In this document: positions 1 to 5,288 of the stretch, piece by piece | How positions within the stretch are numbered: the first letter of the stretch is position 1 | Layout of the letters: every line of letters starts with the position of its first letter | Origin: Candidatus Poribacteria bacterium | GTDB lineage: Bacteria; Poribacteria; WGA-4E; GCA-2687025 | DNA: 5,288 nucleotides | Direction of reading: 5' to 3' | Assembly (NCBI GenBank): GCA_027625215.1 | Contig: JAQBWJ010000223.1 | Span: 1-5,288, forward strand | The notes under the pieces: model-generated | What the model saw: the letters and a program-made list of their open reading frames with translations, nothing else | Database searches by the model: none | What the model was told of the DNA's origin: nothing | Translations under genes and position numbers: made by a program

Positions 1-1908
1 TCGAACGAGTGGAAACCGAAATCGGCGGGAGAACTACTCAAAAAAAGTCACGTACTCGCCAAAGCGATGGCGGGCTGCGGACACCTCGAACGGTGGGAAT
101 GGGAACGACTCGCCCCGCTGTACGCGCAAACGACGACGGGAGCCGTCCCACTGGACGACTTCGTTCAGCAGGTGACGAACGCCCGCCGCGCCGTCGATTG
201 GGGCGTTGGGACGGTTCGCGCCGTCTATGAGCCGACCATCAACCTGTTTTTGCCGTTCGAGCCGTTGGCGGCGGGTCTGTTGGACGATATCGTGCGGTCG
301 TCGGTGCTGCTCCCGGCTGGCGATGTTGTGGGTGAACTGTTCGACGTGAGCGCGAAGAGTTCCGGCGTTACCGCGCGCGTGATGGGGATTCGGCGGCAGA
401 GCGACATATACGGGCTGAATCCGGGCTTTGCGGTTGGTGAGTTGGAAGTCGTCACAGGCGCGCCGGAGGAGATCGAGTTTTCACCCAATAAGATATACGC
501 GCTGTTGAGGGCTCCCGAAGACATGAAGCCGGTCGCCGGACTGATGACCGTCTCAGAGGGCAACACCGTGTCGCATGTGCAGTTGTTGGCGCGGAATCTC
601 GGTATCCCGAACGCGGTGTTGTCGCCGGAGAGCATCAACGAGTTGGTGTCGCATAACGGCAAGGCGGTGTTCTACGCGGTGTCGCCGCGCGGGAGCGTCG
701 TGATGAAACCGTCGTCGGAAATGTCCGCCGACGAGATGAAACTGATCGACGCGCAGCAGCGAAACGAGGAACGCATCACCGTGCCGACGGACCACCTCAA
801 CCTGAAGAGGTTGGAAGTCATCTCCGTCGCCGACCTGCGCGCGACGGACTCCGGCAAGTTGGTGGGTCCGAAGGCGGCGAACTTGGGGCAGTTGAAATCG
901 CAGTTTCCCAACCGAGTCTCGTCGGGGTTGGCGATCCCCTTCGGCATCTTCCGCCAACACCTTGATCAACCGATGCCCGGTTCGGATGGAACGTACTGGG
1001 CATTCCTCCAGGCGACCTTCACGAAGGCAACGGCAGACCGCAAGGCGGGCAAATCGGACGCGGAGATAGACGCCTACGTGCTCGCCCGGTTGACGACGTT
1101 GCGCGACGCGATCAAGAAAATGACGCTTCGCCCCGACTTCTCTGCGGACCTCAAGACGCGGTTCAAAGAGGTGTTCGGTGGCGAATTCGGACGGGTCGCT
1201 GTGTTCGTTCGTAGCGACACGAACATGGAAGACCTCAAGGACTTCACCGGCGCGGGTTTGAATCTGACCGTGCCGAACGTGCGCGACGCCGAAAAACTGT
1301 TGCAGGCGGTGCGAGATGTGTGGGCATCGCCCTACACCGAGCGGAGTTACCGCTGGCGGCAGAAGTATCTGCTGAACCCGGAGAACGTCTACCCCTCCGT
1401 GCTGTTGCAGGAAAGCATCAACGGCGACAAATCGGGGGTGATGATCACGACGGGGGTCGCATCGGGTAATCCGCTTGACACGACGATTGCGTTCAATCGG
1501 GGAGTCGGCGGCGCGGTCGCGGGGCAGTCCACCGAGTCCTATGCGCTCGCGGCGGACGGATCGAACGTCTTACAGGCGAGTTCGCGCGACGCGATCTTCA
1601 CCGCTCTCTCGAAGGACGGCGGCACGTCTCGCGTGCCAACAACCTTTCATCAGCCGATCCTGTCAACGTCCGATCTGGCGGCGTTGCGCGCGATTGACGG
1701 CGAGATTCGCCAAAAACTGCCCGGCGCGCCCGGCATTGAGACGGACGGACCTTTCGACGTGGAGCTCGGCTTGCTGAACGGGTGGGTCTGGCTGTTTCAA
1801 GTTCGCCCCTTTGTGGAGAACAAGGCAGCGCAGTCGAACGTGTTCCTGCGGGACCTCGATCCTCCGCTGGCGGCGAACGCGACGGTTGATCTCAGTCGCG
1901 CGCTTTAG
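1..1908 (+). CDS. Glucan-water-dikinase-like protein: phosphohistidine swivel domain followed by PEP/pyruvate-type ATP-grasp domain (5' partial)
   Basis: The reading frame is open from the first base to the TAG at 1906-1908. The first in-frame ATG (67) has no Shine-Dalgarno and the 22 codons before it look coding, so the true start is probably outside the window. Counting from that Met, residues ~115-215 form a swivel domain with the phosphorylatable-His motif SEGNTVSHVQLLAR (His170). Residues ~265-582 form a PPDK-type nucleotide-binding domain: VGPKAANLGQL (266-276), VRSDTNMEDLKDFTGAG (381-397), LLQESINGDKSGVM (446-459), and FDVELG...LFQVRP ending at 581. Glu566, Gln578 and Arg580 keep the E-x11-Q-x-R spacing of PPDK Glu323/Gln335/Arg337. 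No PEP-binding TIM barrel follows, so this is not PpsA or PPDK. Swivel-before-ATP-grasp order and the EDLxxFxGAGL motif match glucan/phosphoglucan water dikinases, which move the ATP beta-phosphate to a glucan through phospho-His. An ATP-dependent dikinase or phosphotransferase is inferred; the acceptor is unknown and any carbohydrate-binding module would lie upstream. Confidence 0.85.
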   Translation, partial: SNEWKPKSAGELLKKSHVLAKAMAGCGHLERWEWERLAPLYAQTTTGAVPLDDFVQQVTNARRAVDWGVGTVRAVYEPTINLFLPFEPLAAGLLDDIVRSSVLLPAGDVVGELFDVSAKSSGVTARVMGIRRQSDIYGLNPGFAVGELEVVTGAPEEIEFSPNKIYALLRAPEDMKPVAGLMTVSEGNTVSHVQLLARNLGIPNAVLSPESINELVSHNGKAVFYAVSPRGSVVMKPSSEMSADEMKLIDAQQRNEERITVPTDHLNLKRLEVISVADLRATDSGKLVGPKAANLGQLKSQFPNRVSSGLAIPFGIFRQHLDQPMPGSDGTYWAFLQATFTKATADRKAGKSDAEIDAYVLARLTTLRDAIKKMTLRPDFSADLKTRFKEVFGGEFGRVAVFVRSDTNMEDLKDFTGAGLNLTVPNVRDAEKLLQAVRDVWASPYTERSYRWRQKYLLNPENVYPSVLLQESINGDKSGVMITTGVASGNPLDTTIAFNRGVGGAVAGQSTESYALAADGSNVLQASSRDAIFTALSKDGGTSRVPTTFHQPILSTSDLAALRAIDGEIRQKLPGAPGIETDGPFDVELGLLNGWVWLFQVRPFVENKAAQSNVFLRDLDPPLAANATVDLSRAL

Positions 1909-1925
1909 GTTGATATTCGTGTTTT

Positions 1926-1973
1926 GTAGGAGTGTGGTGGCATAAGGCGGGACGACACGGGCGGAACTCCTAT
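1926..1973 (+). repeat. Inverted repeat in the leader upstream of the sulfoxide-synthase-like gene
   Basis: TAGGAGT (1927-1933) and ACTCCTA (1966-1972) are perfect 7-bp inverted repeats, extendable by one G-T pair, around a 32-base loop. A competing pairing joins GGTGG (1936-1940) with CCACC (1974-1978). No run of T follows the right arm, so a classical intrinsic terminator for the dikinase-like gene is not supported. It may be an RNA leader structure, an operator with separated half-sites, or chance. The rest of the 141-bp gap holds nothing I can name with confidence. Confidence 0.3.
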
Positions 1974-2036
1974 CCACCCCCTTGACGAACAGTCCCGTTC
2001 GCCGAATGTCAGTCGGTGAGCCATTCATTCATTTTC

Positions 2037-2041
2037 GGAGG
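2037..2041 (+). promoter_or_regulatory. Ribosome binding site for the EgtB/OvoA-like gene
   Basis: GGAGG lies eight bases before the GTG at 2050-2052, which is ideal spacing. This site is the reason for accepting a GTG start: no in-frame ATG is equally placed, and the protein beginning here has the N-terminal helix expected of a DinB-like domain. Confidence 0.8.
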
Positions 2042-2049
2042 GAATCATC

Positions 2050-3375
2050 GTGACGATCACCATCGACCTTGACGGGTTGAAATCCGACCTCAAAGCCGCG
2101 TGGAAGCGGTCGGACGCCGTGTTCGACCTGCTGGACGAAACCGCGTGGCATTTGAAGCCCATCGACCTGCGCCATCCGTTTTTGTTCTATCTTGGGCATC
2201 TGCCCGCGTTTGCGTGGAACCAAGTCAGCGGGGTGCTGGGCAACGGGTCGTTGCACCCGACCTATGATGAACTGTTCGAGCGCGGCATCGACCCGAAAGA
2301 CAATCAGGCGGCGGAACAGGTCGCCATCCGCGAATGGCCCCCTCTTGACGATGTGCTCGCCTACCGCGACGAGGCGCGCGACCGCTTACTCAAATCGGTG
2401 GATCAACTCGACGGACGCGATGATCCGTTGGCGAAAAACGGACGGATCGCCCGCGTCGTGATCGAACATGAACTGATGCACCACGAGACGTTGATGTACA
2501 TGTTTCAGCGGCTCGACCACAAATTGAAACGTCGTCCGACGAACGCGCCGGAGCTCGCCGTCGGCACGGGGGCGAAGCCGGAGCGTGTGACGGTTGAACG
2601 CGGGAAAGCGGTCATCGGGGCGGATTTTGACGACATCGCGTTCGGGTGGGACAACGAGTTCCCGAAGTCATCGCATGAGGTGGAAACGTTTACCGTCGAG
2701 TCGCTCCCCGTCACGATCACCTCGTTCCGCGAGTTTGTCGAGGGGGGCGGCTATCGCGATCCTCAGTGGTGGCGGCTCGAAGATTGGGCGTGGCGGACGA
2801 AACTCGGTCTGACGCAGCCGATAGATTGGGAGAATCACGAGGGCGAGTGGCAGTATCGCGGGATGTTCGAGGTCGCGCCGCTTGATTCCGTCGGTGGATA
2901 TCCCGTTCAAGTGAGCCTTGCGGAAGCGCGCGCCTACTGCAAATGGAAGGGCGTCCGCCTTCCCACCGAGCCGGAACTGAACCGCGCCGCCTATGTCGAA
3001 CCGGGCGGAGGCATCCGTCCTTACCCCTGGGGCGACGCGAAACCGAACGGAGAACACGGCAACTTCGGATGGCGACAGTACGCGCCCGTCCCCGTTGGTT
3101 CATTCCCCGAAGGCGCGAGCGCGTGGGGGATCGACGAGTTGGTCGGCAACGGTTGGGAGTGGACGACGACCATATGGGAGCAGCGTCCCGGCTTCCACCC
3201 GTACATCCGCACGTATCCCGGCTACTCGGCGGATTTCTTCGACAACAACCATTACGTGATCTTCGGCGCGGCGTGGCCCACAGACATCGCGTTGACACGG
3301 CGCAGTTTCCGCAATTGGTTTCAGTCGCAGTATCCGTACGTCTTTGCGACGTTCCGGTGCGTTACTAATGGCTGA
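2050..3375 (+). CDS. EgtB/OvoA/SenA-type nonheme iron sulfoxide synthase-like protein (DinB_2 + FGE-sulfatase domains)
   Basis: This 441-residue protein is a full-length member of the EgtB/OvoA/SenA group; mycobacterial EgtB is about the same size. Residues ~10-160 are the DinB-like four-helix bundle with the iron ligands: His50 (FYLGHLPAF) and the HX3HXE motif HELMHHE giving His140 and His144. Residues ~180-440 form the C-type-lectin/FGE-sulfatase fold, with FGWDNEFP (198-205), CKWKGVRLPTEPE (297-309), YPWGDA (325-330), VGNGWEWTTT (365-374) and the C-terminal SFRNWFQSQYPYVFATFRCV (419-438). Known relatives use O2 and Fe(II) to join a thiol or selenol (gamma-Glu-Cys, Cys, or a selenosugar) to the imidazole of histidine or trimethylhistidine. 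The C-terminal segment recalls OvoA more than mycobacterial EgtB, but the OvoA methyltransferase domain is absent. The usual GGSW motif reads GAAW (406-409). No egtD, egtC, egtE or senB is in the window, so the substrate is unassigned. The enzyme is likely cytoplasmic. It follows the dikinase-like gene by 141 bp and may have its own promoter. Confidence 0.9.
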   Translation: MTITIDLDGLKSDLKAAWKRSDAVFDLLDETAWHLKPIDLRHPFLFYLGHLPAFAWNQVSGVLGNGSLHPTYDELFERGIDPKDNQAAEQVAIREWPPLDDVLAYRDEARDRLLKSVDQLDGRDDPLAKNGRIARVVIEHELMHHETLMYMFQRLDHKLKRRPTNAPELAVGTGAKPERVTVERGKAVIGADFDDIAFGWDNEFPKSSHEVETFTVESLPVTITSFREFVEGGGYRDPQWWRLEDWAWRTKLGLTQPIDWENHEGEWQYRGMFEVAPLDSVGGYPVQVSLAEARAYCKWKGVRLPTEPELNRAAYVEPGGGIRPYPWGDAKPNGEHGNFGWRQYAPVPVGSFPEGASAWGIDELVGNGWEWTTTIWEQRPGFHPYIRTYPGYSADFFDNNHYVIFGAAWPTDIALTRRSFRNWFQSQYPYVFATFRCVTNG

Positions 3376-3393
3376 GTTGCGGCGTAGAAGGCT

Positions 3394-3428
3394 GCGCGAT
3401 ATTGGTTCAAGCCCGATGATATCCGCGC
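3394..3428. terminator. Bulged hairpin between convergent genes, possible bidirectional terminator
   Basis: GCGCG (3394-3398) pairs with CGCGC (3424-3428) and ATATT (3399-3403) pairs with GATAT (3418-3422, one G-T pair). That makes ten pairs interrupted by a single bulged C at 3423. It lies in the 56-bp gap between two genes that end facing each other, where a shared terminator is expected. Neither side has a T tract, so it is not a classical rho-independent terminator. The same bases can fold differently into a tRNA-like T-arm. Confidence 0.35.
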
Positions 3429-3431
3429 CCG

Positions 3432-3809
3432 TCAACACACATCGTCCTGATATTTCGTTGTGTGATTATCAGGGATTTCGTGAATCATGCGTTCGGGTTG
3501 ACCTTCAAACTTGCGCCAAATCCGTCGCCCCGTTGCTCGCCCGGTCGGATCAACGGGTATCCTGATCAAACCGTACCCGCCATAGAGTTTCTTCGGATCG
3601 GATTTGGGTCCCCACCACTCGGATCGGGCGGATTCCGTTTGCGTTTTGGAGTCATAGAAACTGATCGCATAGGAGACCGAATATCCGGCAACCCACGGCT
3701 CGTCCCCGATCCAAAACGCGAAATTCGCGGGGTTATGACCCATCTTCGAAATGTCGGGAGTCGGGAGTGAGGGCGCAGCGGCGGGTGAGGGGGCGTCAGA
3801 TTGACCCAT
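3432..3809 (-). CDS. Small hypothetical protein with a fibronectin-III/phage-tail-like beta domain
   Basis: The 125-residue reading begins at the ATG at 3809, chosen because GGAGGAG (minus strand, 3828-3822) lies 12 bases upstream. An in-frame GTG at 3854, nine bases after the preceding stop, would give 140 residues but lacks a Shine-Dalgarno. Residues 4-20 are a flexible Ser/Pro/Ala stretch with no signal peptide. Residues ~38-124 look like one beta-sandwich repeat: GYSVSYAISFYDSKTQTES, then LIRIPVDPTGRATGRRIWRK and IHEIPDNHTTKYQDDV. That pattern (Tyr-x-Tyr-x-(I/V)-(S/T)-F, IPxxPxGxxxRRI(W/Y)R, then an I-x-DNxTTxYxD ending) is the one I associate with FN3-like modules in phage tail and structural proteins. 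Function is unknown. It is probably translated from the same transcript as the lipoprotein upstream. Its composition looks a little less GC-rich than its neighbours, which is only an eye estimate. Confidence 0.7.
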   Translation of the reverse strand: MGQSDAPSPAAAPSLPTPDISKMGHNPANFAFWIGDEPWVAGYSVSYAISFYDSKTQTESARSEWWGPKSDPKKLYGGYGLIRIPVDPTGRATGRRIWRKFEGQPERMIHEIPDNHTTKYQDDVC

Positions 3810-3821
3810 TATCGGCGGTGA

Positions 3822-3828
3822 CTCCTCC
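3822..3828 (-). promoter_or_regulatory. Shine-Dalgarno that favours the ATG start of the small FN3-like gene
   Basis: On the minus strand this reads GGAGGAG, 12 bases before the ATG at 3809. The spacing is somewhat long, but it is the only good ribosome binding site near either candidate start, so it tips the choice against the GTG at 3854. Confidence 0.5.
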
Positions 3829-3863
3829 GCGAGAGAACGCGACGACAAGTCCACTTTGAGACT

Positions 3864-5165
3864 TTATGCCGCCGAACCCGTCTGCAACAACTGCCGCACG
3901 AACTCCTGCACGCCGGAGTCGCTCGTCCGGCTTAGGAACGCGCGGAGTTCCTGCAACGAAGGCGCATCGCCGATGCGAGACAGCGCGGTCGCCATCGTCA
4001 GTTGGAGCGGCACGTCGGCGGTCTGGCGCAGCGCGTCGATCAACGCTTGACGCGCCTGCGTCCCACCGATATCGCCGAGAGCCGTTGCCGCGATGTCGCG
4101 CACCCGCAATGTGTTCGTCGGTTGCAACGACTCCACCAGCAATGAGATCGCGCGATCTCCGAACTTGCCGACGATCACGCCCGCCTTGAAGTGAACGCCC
4201 GGATCGCTGTCCTGCATCGCGGCGGCAATCGAGCGCATCGTCTCGTCATCGAGAGATTCCGTAGGAAGGGTATCGACGAGCGTTTCGACAATCGCCGCCG
4301 CGCTGCGTCGGATTTCCACGTCAGGCTCGTTCGCCTCGTTGAGGGAACCGAGCGCGAACTGTAGGAGATCGGTGTCCGTCTGATGCGCCGCGAGCGTTTC
4401 AAAGGCTTTGGCGACGGTGCGCCGCGTCGCGGCGTCGCGGGAGGTCGTCATGATCTCTTTCAACCGCGCCAAGACGGTCGCATCGCTTCCACCTAGCTCG
4501 CCGACCGCGCGGATCGCTTCCAGCCGAATCCCGCTCAGTTCGTTCGTGTAGACATAGACGTTTGTCGCGCTGGACGCCATTTCCGCCGATTTCTTGAACG
4601 ACTTCACGTCAAGGACTTCGTTTTCATCGATGACCGCGACGATTCGGTCGCCGATCATCAACCCGGCGTTTTCGGCGGGACTCGCGGAGGGCACGTCTTC
4701 ATACCCATCTCGCAGACCCGAAACGGTCGTACCGTTGAACGTCGCGCCGTGTTCGTTCCAGTCCTTCGCCTCGCGCGTCGCCAACTCAACGTGTAGCGTC
4801 TCGCCGTTCCGTTCGATTTCCAACAACGCCGCCGCGTCGGACGGTTCCGCAGTACGGACTTGCCAAATCGCTTTGCGCGGAGCCATCGCCTTTTTCAACG
4901 CCGCTTGGAGCGCGTCGGCGCTGTTGACTTCGGTGCGCGTGACGAGATGCGTCACCAAGTCGCCTTTTTGGATCGACGCGCCGCCTGATACCGATTCGAT
5001 CACCACGCCCGTCGTCCCCCAACGTCCTTCAAGGGCGGGGTCGAGTCGCACGACGGTCATATTCAGATTGGGGGCGGTGTATTCGGTCAAATCGCCGCAG
5101 CCCGCCAACAACGAGGCGGACACGGCAACGGCGGCAAGCGATTGGATCAGTCCGAAACGGTTCAT
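3864..5165 (-). CDS. Lipoprotein with two PDZ-like domains and a C-terminal HEAT-repeat solenoid
   Basis: The 433-residue protein starts at the ATG at 5165, with AGGA 11 bases upstream. A TTG seven codons earlier is possible but would add charged residues before a normal signal. Residues 1-23 are a lipoprotein signal: MNR, a hydrophobic core, then lipobox LAGC with Cys23. Gly24 at +2 gives no Asp inner-membrane retention signal, so the outer membrane is plausible. Residues ~44-130 resemble a divergent PDZ domain (GVVIESV, KGDLVTHL, LLEIERNGETLHVEL). Residues ~145-208 are a clearer PDZ with SPAENAGLMIGDRIVAV. From ~209 to 430 come repeated helical pairs of HEAT/armadillo type, such as IRLEAIRAVGELG, RVRDIAATALGDIGG and LQLTMATALSRIGD. 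No protease triad is present. It most likely binds proteins in the periplasm, as a scaffold or chaperone-like adaptor; this is inference. A related envelope regulator is possible. The preceding gene ends 30 bases upstream and the FN3-like gene follows within 54, which suggests one operon. Confidence 0.85.
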   Translation of the reverse strand: MNRFGLIQSLAAVAVSASLLAGCGDLTEYTAPNLNMTVVRLDPALEGRWGTTGVVIESVSGGASIQKGDLVTHLVTRTEVNSADALQAALKKAMAPRKAIWQVRTAEPSDAAALLEIERNGETLHVELATREAKDWNEHGATFNGTTVSGLRDGYEDVPSASPAENAGLMIGDRIVAVIDENEVLDVKSFKKSAEMASSATNVYVYTNELSGIRLEAIRAVGELGGSDATVLARLKEIMTTSRDAATRRTVAKAFETLAAHQTDTDLLQFALGSLNEANEPDVEIRRSAAAIVETLVDTLPTESLDDETMRSIAAAMQDSDPGVHFKAGVIVGKFGDRAISLLVESLQPTNTLRVRDIAATALGDIGGTQARQALIDALRQTADVPLQLTMATALSRIGDAPSLQELRAFLSRTSDSGVQEFVRQLLQTGSAA

Positions 5166-5195
5166 ACGGTCAAATATCCTACCCAATAAGAGCGC

Positions 5196-5288
5196 TTATC
5201 GAATCTGCACGATGCGTCGGTCGCGGTTCGAGGTGGACTCCCACGCGCGCGCGCCTGACGACGGATCATCCAGCAGGTTGAGCAACAG
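5196..5288 (-). CDS. C-terminal end of an unidentified gene (truncated by the window edge)
   Basis: Reading leftward from the window edge, one frame stays open for 30 codons and stops at TAA (5198-5196). It ends ...AWESTSNRDRRIVQIR, starting from a Leu-rich LLLNLLDDP segment. The stop lies 30 bases before the start of the PDZ-HEAT lipoprotein on the same strand, a typical operon spacing. A short ATAAG/CTTAT inverted repeat overlaps the stop (5186-5199). I do not recognise the family from so little sequence. The other minus-strand frames were not examined in detail, so coding status is likely but unproven. Confidence 0.5.
   Translation of the reverse strand: MLLNLLDDPSSGARAWESTSNRDRRIVQIR

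Noticed and set aside
67..69. ATG at 67 as the true start of the dikinase-like gene
   Set aside because: There is no ribosome binding site before it, the frame is open back to base 1, and the upstream residues read as normal protein. The gene is better called partial.
1982..2010. Sigma-70 promoter with TTGACG at 1982-1987
   Set aside because: The -35-like hexamer is good, but the bases 16-18 positions downstream (around GAATGTC, 2004-2010) match TATAAT poorly. Left as a possibility only.
2717..3298. Long minus-strand open frame (193 codons) opposite the iron enzyme
   Set aside because: Its translation is Arg/Ser/Pro-rich with no recognisable domain, and it lies wholly opposite a conserved gene in GC-rich DNA, so it is a shadow frame.
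2050..3375. Formylglycine-generating enzyme (sulfatase maturation) instead of a sulfoxide synthase
   Set aside because: The FGE fold is shared, but the N-terminal DinB-like bundle with His50 and HX3HXE is the hallmark of the EgtB/OvoA branch and is not found in formylglycine-generating enzymes.
3356..3429. A functional tRNA gene with anticodon AGA
   Set aside because: The acceptor 3' strand that should directly follow the T-arm (GATATCC, 3418-3424) has no matching 5' strand at the right distance. Position 32 is G, AGA would imply tRNA-Ser, which needs a long variable arm, and the element overlaps the end of a well-supported CDS.
3753..3767. Tandem 7-bp repeat TCGGGAG
   Set aside because: Only two copies, lying within the Pro/Ser-rich coding stretch of the small FN3-like gene; codon repetition explains it.
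5243..5254. Alternating purine-pyrimidine CG tract, possible Z-DNA
   Set aside because: Only 12 bases long, and it encodes Ala/Arg codons at the end of the upstream gene in GC-rich DNA.

Overview
The window is about 5.3 kb of bacterial protein-coding DNA, roughly 57-60% G+C judged by eye. It is densely packed, with no transposase, integrase, rRNA, CRISPR array or complete tRNA gene visible. The gene content (an EgtB/OvoA-like iron enzyme, a glucan-water-dikinase-like phosphotransferase and a PDZ-HEAT lipoprotein) suggests a Gram-negative, lipoprotein-exporting bacterium. It could be from an environmental lineage such as Poribacteria, Armatimonadota or a relative, but nothing in the window fixes the phylum and that guess is weak.

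Plus strand, left half. A gene already open at base 1 ends at 1908. It encodes a phosphohistidine swivel domain followed by a PEP/pyruvate-dikinase-type ATP-grasp domain, which is the order found in plant glucan water dikinases rather than in PpsA or PPDK. A 141-bp gap holds a 7-bp inverted repeat and a strong ribosome binding site. Then comes a GTG-started gene (2050-3375) for a 441-residue nonheme-iron enzyme of the EgtB/OvoA/SenA sulfoxide-synthase type (DinB-like His bundle plus FGE-sulfatase fold), with all three expected iron-binding histidines.

Convergent junction (3376-3431). A 56-bp gap contains a bulged GC-rich hairpin that could end transcription from either side. The same stretch, with the last bases of the sulfoxide-synthase gene, can be drawn as a tRNA-like anticodon arm plus a consensus T-arm, but no canonical acceptor stem forms.

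Minus strand, right half. Three genes run right to left, probably as one operon: the last 30 codons of an unidentified gene (5288-5196), a 433-residue lipoprotein with two PDZ-like domains and a C-terminal HEAT-repeat solenoid (5165-3864), and a small 125-residue protein carrying a fibronectin-III/phage-tail-like beta domain (3809-3432).

No shared pathway ties the two halves together. The left half concerns phosphotransfer and probably thiol/selenol-histidine chemistry. The right half looks like an envelope-associated scaffold or regulatory lipoprotein with a small partner.
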